Below are positions 34,001 to 46,125 of a DNA stretch of 64,000 nt, one piece after another; the first letter of the stretch is position 1, and the number at the start of each line of letters is the position of its first letter. Made by a program: the position numbers and the translations under genes. A model generated the notes under the pieces. It searched no databases. It saw only the letters and a list, made by a program, of their open reading frames with translations, and was not told where the DNA came from. The DNA comes from Cannabis sativa (lineage: Eukaryota > Streptophyta > Magnoliopsida > Rosales > Cannabaceae). Location of the stretch: assembly GCF_029168945.1 (NCBI RefSeq), contig NC_083604.1, positions 36,637,686 to 36,701,685 on the forward strand, read 5' to 3'.

Positions 34001-34752
34001 TTAAAAAATTAGCAAAATATCTTATATCTATTTAAAGTTACATGATTATAAATATCTTATTTTAAATTTAAATATGGTCAAAATATCTAAAAAGATTTAA
34101 TTAAAAAATCTTAAAAGATAAGATATTTTTAAAATATCTTAAAAGATATTATAAATATCTTTAAAAGATATTATAAATATCTTAAAATATCTGACCTTAA
34201 ATTTAAAAAAAATATAATCAAATTTAAAAATAAGATAGATTTTTAAGCAAAAAGATAAATACTAATTCTATTCAAATTCAAATTACACTAATATCTTGAA
34301 TTAAATTAAAAAAATTTAAATTAATTCAAAATGATAATTAGAATTGAATTAGGAATAGTAATAGTATATATACAAAACCATACAAAAAATTGGAAGTTAA
34401 TTCCATGAAAAAGTATGAAAAATTGAAGAAAATTGAAAAAATTCGAAACTGTACGGACAGTTCTGCGATCGCAGGAAACTATCAAGACAAAATTTCCGAT
34501 TTTGTCAAATCTTCAAAAATCATAACTAATTCAAATAAAATCCAAATTGAGTTCTGTAAAAGGCTAACTTGCTTAATTTTTTCCATACTATCCAATAAAA
34601 ATAATGCCAGAACCGAAATAACAATTATTTTTCACGAAAATTTCACAATCATCAATCAATCATCAAATAACACTCAATACAACATGATACTATCCAAAGA
34701 ACATACAAAGAATCGTTTTAAAGTCCAAATTTCATGTAAGTAAATCAATTAC
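31031..34752 (-). other. Element C, leader
   Basis: AT-rich and about 3.7 kb. Contains the paired GTTTAGGCGAGAGTCAA motif (31183-31202, 31295-31314), the foldable island (33207-33298) and a perfect 12-bp palindrome CTGCGATCGCAG (34463-34474). The short plus-strand frame 34390-34743 is antisense and is broken in element A. Confidence 0.7.
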
Positions 34753-34770
34753 CATGGCTATGAGGCCAGT
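34753..34770 (-). other. Primer-binding site of element C
   Basis: CCATGGCTATGAGGCCAGT before the LTR; element strand TGGCCTCATAGC, differing from the initiator tRNA-Met site TGGTATCAGAGC at three positions, two of them shared with element A. Confidence 0.65.
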
Positions 34771-36664
34771 TGTTGGAATTTATTTTACCAGGATCTTAGA
34801 TCTACTCACAAGTATGTTTATTAACATCCTAAATAAGAACTTTCTAAAACGATAAATTAAACACATATAAAGTTTAAGAAACCTTACATTGGGTGCAGCG
34901 GAATAATATGACTCCTTCCGTTCAGGATATCTAGCCCTTGATTCCTTTACGTAGCGAGCATTATCAATATACGAACACGGATCTCTTTCTCTGAATCTTT
35001 TATGCTGAAACTCCTTTGCTGATGATCTTTCTTCACGATCTTCCTCACTATGATTGAGGTATCACTTGATGTGTGTGGGCACTACTGTAATCACTAAGGA
35101 TTTCGAAATTCTCAAGAGGGAAGAGAAGAAGTGACAGCTAAAGATAGGGAGAGAGAAGGCTCAGGTTTTTCTCTCAAGAAAAAATAGAAAATTTAAGTGT
35201 AAATTTCTTGAAGCCTTCACTATCTATTTATAGCATTCCACTAGGGTTAGGTTTGAATTATTTGGCATTAAAATAATGAAAAAATCAGTTTAAATTTCCT
35301 ACAAAAGTGGCTGGCCCTACACTTAGTGGATTGGTCCTTGCTTTTTGCAATTTTGCAATTTTAACACCTTTTGTATCTGATTTTCTCAAAAATACCAATT
35401 TCCTAATTCAACCATTTAAATGCCAATTCTAACTATTTAATAACTATAAATAATTATTAAATAATATTGTCATTTATCATATTTATTAATTGAACCATAG
35501 AAAGTATCATAATTAACAAATATGCCCCTATAAACTCTTTCTTTACAATTTCGCCCTTACTTAGTGAAAAATTCACAAATAGACATAGTCTAATTTGAGA
35601 ATTATAATTGATTAATCAAAACCAATTACATGAGTCTTACAAGCAATATTATCTCAACTAGTGGGGGGACCATGGGTCTATATAACCGAGCTTCCAATAA
35701 GTAGATCAAGAATTTAGCACTAAAATTCACTAACTTATTAATTCTTCGTTGAATCCACGCATAGAACTTAGAATTGCACTCTCAGTATATAGAATGCTCT
35801 ATATGTTCCACCATATAGACACATCATTAGTTATCCATTGTTATAATCCTAATGTGATCAATGATCCTCTATATGAATGATCTACACTGTAAAGGGATTA
35901 AATTACCGTTACACCCTACAATGTATTTATTCCTTAAAACACTTGACCCCGTATAAATGATATTTCAGCTAATGTGAAATGAGTACTCCACCATTTATGT
36001 TCGTTTGGTCAAGCTCGAAGGAGATCATCCTTTGCTTACTATTCGCCAGATAGAAGCTATAGATTCCATGTTTATGCTAGCGCTCCCACTCAATTGCACT
36101 ACCGTGTTCCCAAAATGTACGTATCACCCTGACCTAAAAGTAGGCTTAACTAACAAATCAAAGAACACGAATAGCCTTTCAAGATTGAGCCTAATCATAT
36201 CAGGATTAAGATCATTTGATCTAGGATCAACTTGGCGATATTGACTTGAATAGATATTACGGTAAGTTTAATAAATCTAAGTCAAAGTTCAATATCGGTC
36301 CCTTCCGATGCATACTCCATGCATCCAACCTAAGCTTTACTTTAACCAATGTTCTGGAAAGAACATAGTATTTCTCCAAATACAAGTAAACTCTTGTTGT
36401 AGATTATCATATCAGTAAAACCCTGTGTCTGATAAATCTAGGAAACTTTATTCACATAGTCATGTTTACTTTCCAATGTGTTGACGGCACAATAAACAGG
36501 ATCAAGTATGTGAAAAGGGTTTCAGATGAATTTATACATTATGTACATATAATCAAGAAATAAATCATGTGAACCATGCAACATTAAATGTTGTTTCTGA
36601 TCTATATTAATAAGTAAATTTGATTATATTGAAATGAGTTTTATTTAGGGCATTAAACCCAACA
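34771..36664 (-). mobile_element. Element C, 5' LTR
   Basis: 1894 bp, TGTTGGAATTTATTTTACC ... GGGCATTAAACCCAACA, followed by the GGATC target duplication. TATA box at 35224-35233. The 79-codon antisense frame at 36005-36244 recurs in other type II LTRs (8653-8892). Confidence 0.9.
35224..35233 (-). promoter_or_regulatory. TATA box of element C 5' LTR
   Basis: CTATTTATAG on the plus strand at the conserved LTR position. Confidence 0.55.
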
Positions 36665-37680
36665 GGATCTATATGCTGAGCTTCCAATAAGTGAACCAAA
36701 TTTACCAAGTAAATTCCTACTTATTAATTCTTCGTTGAATCCACTCTTAGAACTTAGAATTGCACTCTCAGACTTATATAGAGCATATTGTATGTTCCAC
36801 GATATCAATATACTATCTCATTTAACCATTGTTATAATCTTATTGTGATTTAAAGATCCTCTATATAGATGATCTACATCGAGATGGGATTTCTTTACCG
36901 TTCTCACCCCTCAATGTATTTTGCCCCTTAAAACACTTAGCTACTGTAAATGGTGTTTAGTGATCTAATGATTAGTCAGTTAAACAAGAGCTCATCCATT
37001 TACTTCTATTTGCTAAGCTCGAAGGGAATCATCACTTGACTTCTATACACCAGTAGAAGCTATAGATTCCATATTTATGTTCAGCACTCCCACTCAATCA
37101 TACTATCATGTTCCCAAAATATACGTATCACCCTGACCCGAAAGTAGGCTTAACTAATAAATCTAAGAACATGAATAGCACTCCTGAGTTGAGCCTAAGC
37201 ATATCAGGATTTAGATTCTTTTAATCTTAAGATCAACTACTGATATTGACTTGGAAAGATATGTATAACGGTAAGTTTGTAATATCTTAACTTAGTTGCA
37301 ATATCGGTCCAGTCCAATGTATACTCCATACATTCGAAACTAGTATACTTTACTAATGTTCTGGAAAGAACATAACACTTACTCCAAGTGTAAGTACACA
37401 TCATCGCTGATTATCACATTAGTGTAAATCCAATAACACTGATGAAACAGGGACCAAAACTTTTGATTCATATGATCACAATCACATTCCACTGTGTTGA
37501 CGATACTGTAATTGTGAATAAACATATGATCTGGATTTAACTGATTTTGTGTGTATGAATGTAATAAACATATTAAACCACTAGCATGTAAAATTCATGC
37601 AAACATCAATCACTTCAAATTTCTTATATTGATAACTAATCAGATTGTAAAGAGTTTTATTTAGGGCATAAAACCCAACA
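36665..37680 (-). mobile_element. Element B, 3' LTR, second part
   Basis: Resumes with GGATCTATATGCTGAGC (type I marker), the duplicated target included, and ends GGGCATAAAACCCAACA. With 25587-26475 it makes a 1900 bp LTR. Confidence 0.9.
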
Positions 37681-39496
37681 AACTCCCACTTGCACTAATA
37701 TAAAACAAACTGCGCAAATAGGTCAATCTGATGTCTTGATCTTCAGATCAAGTGTAGTATATTTGAATCCACCCAAACTTCTGGAAACTAGTTCATAAAT
37801 ACTCTTATGAAACATCCTTCACTATATGCTTTACTTATCAAGGGATACTAAAATCTTTACTGTTTTAAAAGTACATCTGAATTAACAGAAGACATATCTC
37901 TCATATTTTAAAATATGTAATTGAGATAATACAGTGTAGATTTTTCTTCAGTGATATAACTTTCTGGTATTTTCGAATAGACCAAGTTACAATTCTTCTC
38001 TGGTAGAGCTTGAAATATTATTCAATAATTCCTCCACCCCCAAAGTAAGCACCATCTTATAGAAATCGAAATTAGATGGTGAGATACAAGGATAACTGAT
38101 ACACAGTTCCTTAATATCTGACATATAGATCACTTTCGTAAATCTTTCTTGAATATCTTCTAATGTTCCCTATTTGATTACATCTCAGATAGCTCCCACT
38201 CAATAGCAGATGTCTGGTTAAATTATACTTTTAACCTCTGATTGTTTGGAGAGTTACCTAGTTGTGACTTTTGTATTAGTGTGAAACTTTAAGTCAAGAC
38301 TAAGTCATCAACATAGCAGACTAGTATTTGAAGTGAAAAATACATGCCAGAGATAAAGTAATCAAAATTAAGATACCATCAAATTTTATGAGGATTAAGA
38401 ATTCTTGGTTCAAGTCATTCGAATGGACTGAACTAGAGTTCTTTATCTTATTCTCATAATTCTGATAAGCTATTCCTATCAATGTGAATGGTTAGATTTG
38501 CTTTTCAGTAGTGTTCTTAAGTATCTATCACAATTATCAACCTAATGAAGATGGGTATAGAACTTTAAAATTCTCCCACTCAATTAAGGTAGTGTGAAAC
38601 TTTAACAAAGAACTTTCAAAGGTATCATACTTTTACTTACAACAGTAAAATCGAAATGGAACATACAATCAAGATCAAGAATTTATATTGACAATAGCTG
38701 ACTCATTATATTACTTCCATGTTTAAAGAATATATGTGTTTCATAGGGAATTGTGGAATAGACTCCACCCCTAAGAATATACATATAGGGTATTATGGAT
38801 AACCTCCACCCCTAAGTATATAGAGATTATGATCCACCCCTAAAGGTTGTAAAGATCATGATTCTCTAAGCGTGATAGAGTTTATCTGGAGTTGAATACT
38901 ATCCAGAGTTAATTAGATATAAAAGATCGTTGAACTGCATAGTTTTCTTAACTTTTCTCCACCCCTATCAGATCATAAGATCCTTTTATTAAACAAATTC
39001 TTAATAATTGTATGAGAATTAACAATTATTGATAAACATAGAAATAATTTCTAGTGTTTATGTAATATAACTCTATGAAGAGTTGTAAATATTATAGAAT
39101 TTGCATCAATAATAAAAACGCTTACACATACAAACATACAAATATAATGTGGTAATAATTGATGAAGATAAAATTAAATGAAGCTCAATCTCATAAATTG
39201 CAATAGTGAATTTCGAAAATAAAACTTTATTAATAAAAAAAATGTATTGCAACAATATGAGAAAAACAGGGATAAATATCCCTAACTAAAATTTGAAATC
39301 CAAATTGTCTTTAAACTAAAACAATTAATTCAAAAATTGAAGAGCTTCATCTTCATCTGGACGATTTCACCCTTGATCCAGCTTTCTGATCCAACTCAAT
39401 TGAGTTCAAGTAGCTTGGCCTATAAGAAGAAGAAAACAAATAAACAAAGTTAGTCCAGAATCATAAATCCAATTGGATAATAATTCACTAAAACTT
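37681..39496 (-). other. Element B, polypurine tract and 3' non-coding region
   Basis: AACTCCCACTTGC at the LTR edge (37681-37693), then about 1.8 kb closely matching 14693-16503 of A, including CCACCCCTA boxes at 38764-38970. No coding potential. Confidence 0.7.
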
Positions 39497-40364
39497 TTAA
39501 AGTTTATAAATGGAAATACCTTGTTTCTTTGCAAGAAGTTTAGGACACTGGGGTTTCCAATGACCTTTCTCATTGCAGTAGAAACACTTTCCTTTAAGTG
39601 TAGCATCACCAGAAGGAACAGCCTTTTTATTCTTCATGGCTTTAGTTCGCTTCTTGGTGTTGTTCCACTTCTTCTTCGATTTGGGCTTTGAAGCAGAGGC
39701 AACATTTGCTTCAGGTTTTATCGTCCCATTACCATTCCCAGGATTGTGAGGTTTACTCCCTTTCTTCTTGGGTCCTCCAATCAAATTTTCATAAGTTTGA
39801 AGGTCATTGACTAATTCATGAAAGTCAATTTCCTTCTTATTCATGACATAATTTGATGTATATGGTAGAAATGCTGGAGTCAGGCTATTCAAGATAAGAC
39901 TAACTTGAGTAGCACTGTCCATTTCAGCACTATGATCCTGGGCTTCTTGGAAATAACTGGACATGAGGAGAACATGGTCACGCACGTTTTGATGAGGTTC
40001 CATCCGTGCATTAATGTACTTCTTAGTCGCGTCAAAGTGTGACTGAAGTGATGCCTTACCGAATAGCTCATTTAACTTCGTCATTACTTCAGCAGCCTTC
40101 TCAGTTTTAGAAAACCAAGTTTTGAGGGTGTCGACCATGCTAGAAAGCATAAAGTATAGAGCTTTGTCATTTGCTTTCTGCCAACGCTCATACTTTTCTT
40201 TCACAGCTTTGGAAGCATTGTCCCTGTGCACTTCGTGTGACGGCTCGGTTAAAACAAACAAGGCACTTTCTCCTATGAGAGCAATATTAATGTTCTCATT
40301 CCATTTATTAAAGTTAGATCCATTCGGCTTATTTTCAAATAACAAGTGATAACATGGGATTCAT
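39497..40364 (-). CDS. gag: Gag polyprotein of element B (UBN2, CCHC), frameshifted at the N-terminus
   Basis: Sister of the Gag of element A, with the same domain order: NGSNFNKWNENINIAL, AEVMTKLNELFGK, DHVLLMSSYFQEA, VSLILNSLTPAFLPY, a Lys-rich linker and the knuckle CFYCNEKGHWKPQC. The original ATG is at 40364 (MNPMLSL), but one extra base a few codons later creates a stop, so the long frame now opens at Met 40345 (282 codons). All other parts are open and end in GISIYKL like A. Again no pol follows. If translated from 40345 it would lack only about a dozen N-terminal residues. Its position just downstream of the conserved leader block matches A. Confidence 0.8.
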
Positions 40365-43300
40365 TTTGACAAAACAGGATACTACAAAATAATAGAAATC
40401 AACAAATAGAAATTAAATAATGGTTTAACACACAAAATCAATTCAGAAATTATAAGCACATAGCAAGTAGGAATGATATGAGAAAATACTTAAAAAATTC
40501 AATCCTAAATAATTTCCAAGGTTTTTCAACAAACTGATATCAGTGTCCCGTTTAGGCGAGAGTCAAAGCTACCATCCATTGAATAGAGTTGTCAGCTCAT
40601 CTAAAATGTTAAACATTCTAGCAACCTTTTATTCGATCAAGATTGGAATCCAGCGTTGTCCCGTTTAGGCGAGAGTCAAGGCTATTCTATCTTATGAGCT
40701 TCTACCATTGTTTCGCAATTTGCAAGTCAAATATGGTCGCCACCATTAGGGTGATCTATACCATATAAAACACTTACAAACCACTTATCATGCGAGATTA
40801 AACGGTGCGAAATTGCTAATGAACGTTCCTCCATTAGGGAGGATTACTCACTAAAACAAACGCGGTGTAAAACCCACAATGGAGATCGAATATCTTAATA
40901 ATAATAAAGCTCATTCTTTAAAATGTATTTTCTTTATTATTCTAATAAATAAATCTCATTAAATTCTAAATTAAGAATTAAAATTCAAAAATAAGAATTT
41001 AATATAATATTTATAAAATTATACTTAGATGGTGATTGAAATAAAATTAATTATTTCCATCTTAGTAGTAATCTTAAATATAAATATTAAGGAAATTAAT
41101 TTAAGTTGAATTAAATTAAATAATTAGCAACTTAAAAATTTCCTTTGAGAATATATTTATTGGGTTCGAAAATTTAAAGTATATAAAAGAAATATACTAT
41201 TTTCGAAAATAATAAAAATAGAAAAGAAATACTTCAAGCAAAAATATTACCTATCTAGATATTCTTTTGACTAGTTAATTCAATTTCTAATAATATATAT
41301 ATTTTTAAATTCATTTATATTAAATTAATCAATTAAATGAAAAAATCATTCATTGTAGTTGGTCCAAGAATTAATTAAAATAAATAATTAATTTACAACT
41401 CAATCTATTTTTCAAGATAAAAAATTCGAAAAATATTGCATAAATAAAATGCAATTTTCGAAATTGATTAAGAAAATAAAGAAAAATATATATTCAAAAT
41501 TATTTAAATTTAAGTTGAAAAATTAAATTTCAACCTAAAATAATTTTCTATTTAATTAAGTGTCATGAAAAATCAATAAATATTTAAGTATCATGATGAA
41601 AATCAACTTAGATATTTTGATTCTTCAAGTTAATTAAATGTATTAAATTCAAGAAATAAATAATTAAGTGTAGAGAAGGCTTAATTATTAATTTCTATTT
41701 AATACTAGGAAAAATATACTTAATAAAATTGTACCAAAATTAATTATTTAAATAATTAATTTCACAAAGTATAATTTTCCTATTTAAATATTAGAAATAA
41801 TAAGTAGTCTAGAAATTACTATCTAGAAAATATCTTATTTGACTAAGTATCTTTTCAAAAATTTGAAAAATATATAATTTAAGTTATATAGAAAAAATCT
41901 AAAACTTAAATAATTTCAAATTTAGATTTAATTAAATATCAAAAATTAAGTTGTAACCACTTAATTTGAAGATATTTTTTTTTAAAAAAGTTAATATTTG
42001 AAAAGATATTAACCAAAAAATATATTTTAAGTTAATATTTGAAAAGATATTAACTTAAAAAATATCTTAAGAATCTTTAATAACTAATGCCTAGGATTCC
42101 TCAACTTGATTTAAAATTTAAATCAAATATTCAAATTTAAGTTAGATAAGAAAAATCAGTTGATACAACTAATTTATAACTTAAATAGGAATATTTAATT
42201 AAATAAGCTCCAGAAAGAATCTTAGTTAGTTAAAATTATATATTTAATTAAATACAAGAAAAATACAAATAGTTTGTCTAGAAATAATATCTAAACTAAA
42301 AGTGTTTTTCTTAAAATTAACTTTAAAATATTAAAATGAAAATAAATTTCATATATTTTAAAAGTTAATTATGTTGCTAATTCAATTTTATTAGGTTAAA
42401 CTAATATAATTAACCTAGTACAGTTATTCAAATCAGGCAAATGGGCCTTCACAATTGGGGTAGTTCATGTGAGGGGGTGCTGGGTTCAGTATGTCGTACC
42501 CACTTCTATGGCTCCCAACTCTCACACAAGGCCCAAAAGAGAGGAATTTAACCTTAAAATAAATAACTGTTATTAATTGAATAGGTCCAATAACTAAATG
42601 GACCTAAATAAAATCTATCATGGTGTGACATTTTATTTAGCAACAACCTATATGTATCTATATTAAAACAAAATAAACATATAGGCTCACACAGGCACAC
42701 TTTGGATGGATCCTATCATGTTGCTAGGTCATACACAGATGAAAGAAGATTGTAAAATTTACTTATTACAAATTATTAACTTGACCAAGGGAGCCATCAG
42801 ATCATTAGATCTGGCAAAAAGTAACCATGGCTATTTGCAATCAAGTAATAATAGGTTTTGAAAAACTTACACACAAGTTTAAACCATATACTCCTGCAAC
42901 AAGGTTAGCTGGATAGTTGGAAGTAGGATTTATTTAATTTTAAATAAATAATTTCGAAAAATGAATAATATATAATTAAAAAATATTTTAATTTTCGAAA
43001 AAATATATATTTAATTAGTTTCGAAAATAAAATAAAAAATAAATTTAAATTTTGAAATTATTTAAAAAATAAATATTTAAAATTAAACCTACTATTTTGA
43101 AAAATTAGGTTTCAACCAACCTAAATATCATTTCAAAATTTGCTAACTACTTTTAAAAATTAAATGTTATTTTAAAAAATAAAAATTAAATAAAAATTAG
43201 AAAAGATAAATGAAATATCTTTTCAGATTTTAAATTTAATTTAAATAAATAAAATAACAAAATTTAAAAGTTAGCAAAATATCTTATATCTATTTAAAAT

Positions 43301-43952
43301 TACATGATTATAAATATCTTACTTTAAATTTAAATAAGGTCAAAATATCTAAAAAGATTTAATTTTAAAAAAATATATATATAAAATCTGACCTTAAATT
43401 TAAAAATAAGATAAGATATAATCAAATTTAAAAATAAGATAGATTTTTAAGCAAGAAGATAGATACTAATTCTATTCAAATTCAAATTACACTAATATCT
43501 TGAATTAAATTTTAAAAATATTAAATTAATTCAAAATGATAATTAGAATTGAATTAGGAATAGTAATAGTATATATACAAAACTATACAAAAAAATCGGA
43601 AGTTAATTCCATGAAAAAGCATGAAAAATCGAAGAAAAACGAAAAAATTGTGAACTGTACGGACAGTTTTGCTATCGCAGGAAAATTTCAGCACAGCCCC
43701 GATTTTTTCAAATCTTCAAAAATTCATAACTAATTCAAATAAAATCGAAATTGAGTTCTGTAAAAGGCTAACTTGCTTAATTTTTTCCATACTATCCAAT
43801 AAAAATAATTCCAGAAACAAAATCGCAATTATTTTTCACGAAAATTTACAAACATCAATCAATCATCAAATAACACTCAATACAACATGATACCATCCAA
43901 AAACAAATAAACAATCGTTTTAAAGTCCAAATTTCATGTAAGTAAATCAATT
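40365..43952 (-). other. Element B, leader
   Basis: 3.6 kb, colinear with the leader of A: paired GAGAGTCAA motif (40547-40566, 40657-40676) and foldable island (42443-42534). It lacks the GC-rich block of A. Short plus-strand frames at 43536-43890 are antisense and not conserved in A. Confidence 0.7.
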
Positions 43953-43972
43953 ACCATGGCTCTGATACCAGT
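43953..43972 (-). other. Primer-binding site of element B
   Basis: ACCATGGCTCTGATACCAGT before the LTR; the element strand has TGGTATCAGAGC, the standard site for initiator tRNA-Met. Confidence 0.85.
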
Positions 43973-45873
43973 TGTTGGAAATTATTTTACCAGGATCTTA
44001 GATCTACTCACAAGTATGTTGTTTAAACACCCTAAATATGAACTTTCTAAAACGATAAATTAAACACATATAAAGTTAAGAAAACCTTACATTGATGCAG
44101 CAGAATTAATATCTCCTTTCACTCAGATCTCTAACCCTCGAATCCTTTTTGTAGCAGAGTATAATCAAGATCTGAGCCCGAATGTCCTTCTTCTTCAAGT
44201 TTGATCCTTCACAGTCTTCCAATCTATGATTGAGTTACTGCTTGCTGTGTGTGGGCACTTACTCTTTCACTAGGGTCGAAAAAGATGAAGGAGAAAAGAG
44301 GAGAGAGGGTTTCGGCCAAGGTATAGAAAGTGGGGAAGGCTCAGTTTTTCTGAAGAGAGAAATTTCTGTCAGAAAAGGTTTTTGAAAACTTGTGATTTGA
44401 CTGAGCCATCACTTTCTCTTTATAGGCAACTACTAGGTTTAGGTTAGGATTTATTTGGCATTAAAATAATGAAAATATTAATTTGAAAAAGCAACTTAAG
44501 TGGCTGGCCATGGTGTAGTATTGGGCCTCACTTAATTTTGCAGTTTTATCAAATTTTATCTCTATTTTCTCAAAAACGCCAATTTTCCAATTCTAACCTT
44601 TTAAATGCCAAAACTAATTATTTAATAACTAAAATAGATTATTAAATAATATTGTCATTTAATTTAATTATTAATTAGACATATAAAGTCCATTAATAAA
44701 TAAATAAACCTAGAAACTCTTTTCTTTACAATTTCACCCCTGCTTAGTGAAAATTCATAAAATTAGACATAGTCTAACTTTAGAATTATAATTGATCAAT
44801 CACGAATCAATTAATGAGTCTTACAAGCAGAATGTTCTCAACTAGAATGGGGACCATGGATCTATATGCTGAGCTTCCAATAAGTGAACCAAATTTACCA
44901 AGTAAATTCCTACTTATTAATTCTTCGTTGAATCCACTCTTAAAACTTAGAATTGCACTCTCAGACTTATATAAAGCATATTGTATGTTCCACGATATCA
45001 ATATACTATCTCATTTAACCATTGTTATAATCTTATTGTGATTTAAAGATCCTCTATATAGATGATCTACATCGAGGTGGGATTTCTTTACCGTTCTCAC
45101 CCCTCAATGTATTTTGCCCCTTAAAACACTTAGCTATCTGTAAATGGTGTTTAGTGATCTAATGATTAGTCAGTTAAACAAGAGCTCATCCATTTACTTC
45201 TATTTGCTAAGCTCGAAGGGAATCATCACTTGACTTCTATACACCAGTAGAAGCTATAGATTCCATATTTATGTTCAGCACTCCCACTCAATCATACTAT
45301 CATGTTCCCAAAATATACGTATCACCCTGACCCGAAAGTAGGCTTAACTAATAAATCTAAGAACATGAATAACACTCCTGAGTTGAGCCTAAGCATATCA
45401 GGATTTAGATTCTTTTAATCTTAAGATCAACTACTGATATTGACTTGGAAAGATATGTATAACGGTAAGTTTGTAATATCTTAACTTAGTTGCAATATCG
45501 GTCCAGTCCAATGTATACTCCATACATTCGAAACTAGTATACTTTACTAATGTTCTGGAAAGAACATAACACTTACTCCAAGTGTAAGTACACATCATCG
45601 CTGATTATCACATTAGTGTAAATCCAATAACACTGATGAAACAGGGACCAAAACTTTTGATTCATATGATCACAATCACATTCCACTGTGTTGACGATAC
45701 TGTAATTGTGAATAAACATATGATCTGGATTTAACTGATTTTGTGTGTATGAATGTAATAAACATATTAAACATGTTAAACTTATTAATTCATTAGCATG
45801 TAAAATTCATGCAAACATCAATCACTTCAAATTTCTTATATTGATAACTAATCAGATTGTAAAGAGTTTTATT
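43973..45873 (-). mobile_element. Element B, 5' LTR (outer end missing)
   Basis: Starts TGTTGGAAATTATTTTACC and follows the type I LTR to GTAAAGAGTTTTATT, then changes abruptly to GGGCCTGAGCAG. The final TAGGGCATAAAACCCAACA is gone. The TATA position reads CTCTTTATAG (one change), near 44416. Confidence 0.85.
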
Positions 45874-45880
45874 GGGCCTG

Positions 45881-46008
45881 AGCAGTATAAAAGAAATAAA
45901 AATGGGTTTAGACAGTAAAAATGTAAAGTTTACCGTGTCCCAGTATTTTTGAAAACACTTGGTAAAAAAAACAGTATTTTTGTAAGTTTCCACGTGGTAA
46001 ATTATACT
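45881..46008 (-). mobile_element. Right terminal inverted repeat of the second Mutator-like element (candidate)
   Basis: Pairs in inverted orientation with 23131-23262: CAGTAAAAATG and TTACCGTGTCCCAGTAT here against the reverse complement of ATACTGTGGCACGGTAA and TTTTTACTGT there. Ends about 118 bp upstream of the CCB4 start codon. It contains a CCACGTGG box. Confidence 0.45.
45990..45997. promoter_or_regulatory. G-box (CCACGTGG) upstream of CCB4
   Basis: Palindromic CCACGTGG, about 130 bp before the CCB4 ATG, inside the candidate transposon terminus. G-boxes bind bZIP and bHLH factors and are common in light-responsive promoters; use here is an inference. Confidence 0.45.
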
Positions 46009-46125
46009 CGTGAGCGCATGGAATCACAACCTGTGGATATGATATTTTTTGATGGATTATGTGGATGTGATAGTCATACATAAAAAGTACAAGCTCAACA
46101 ACTTTTTAATTAAAAAGAAATTTCA

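Larger units (their letters stand above)
26476..36664 (-). mobile_element. Element C: complete LTR element without any gag or pol, TSD GGATC
   Basis: LTRs 26476-28372 and 34771-36664 (type II), both minus, flanked by GGATC at 26471-26475 and 36665-36669. The total is 10,189 bp. The interior has the same order of landmarks as A and B (polypurine tract, 3' non-coding region, paired GAGAGTCAA motif, foldable island, primer-binding site), but where A and B have gag there is only non-coding sequence. It is inserted inside an LTR of B and is therefore younger than B. Confidence 0.9.
25587..45873 (-). mobile_element. Element B: gag-only Copia-type element, split by element C
   Basis: Same family and orientation as A: 3' LTR (25587-26475 plus 36665-37680), polypurine tract, 3' non-coding region, gag (40364-39497), long leader, primer-binding site and 5' LTR (43973-45873). 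Without C it is about 10.1 kb. The outer end of the 5' LTR lacks its last 19 or so bases (the TAGGGCATAAAACCCAACA end), so no target duplication can be read. There is no pol. Confidence 0.85.

Noticed and set aside
34390..34743. Lys/Asn-rich ORF in leader of C, similar to frames at 43536-43890
   Set aside because: Antisense to the element and broken in element A at 20930-21180; similarity is explained by copying of the leader.
43953..43972. tRNA-Met-like sequence
   Set aside because: Only the 3' end complementary to the primer tRNA is present: a primer-binding site, not a tRNA gene. No tRNA or rRNA gene was recognised in the window.
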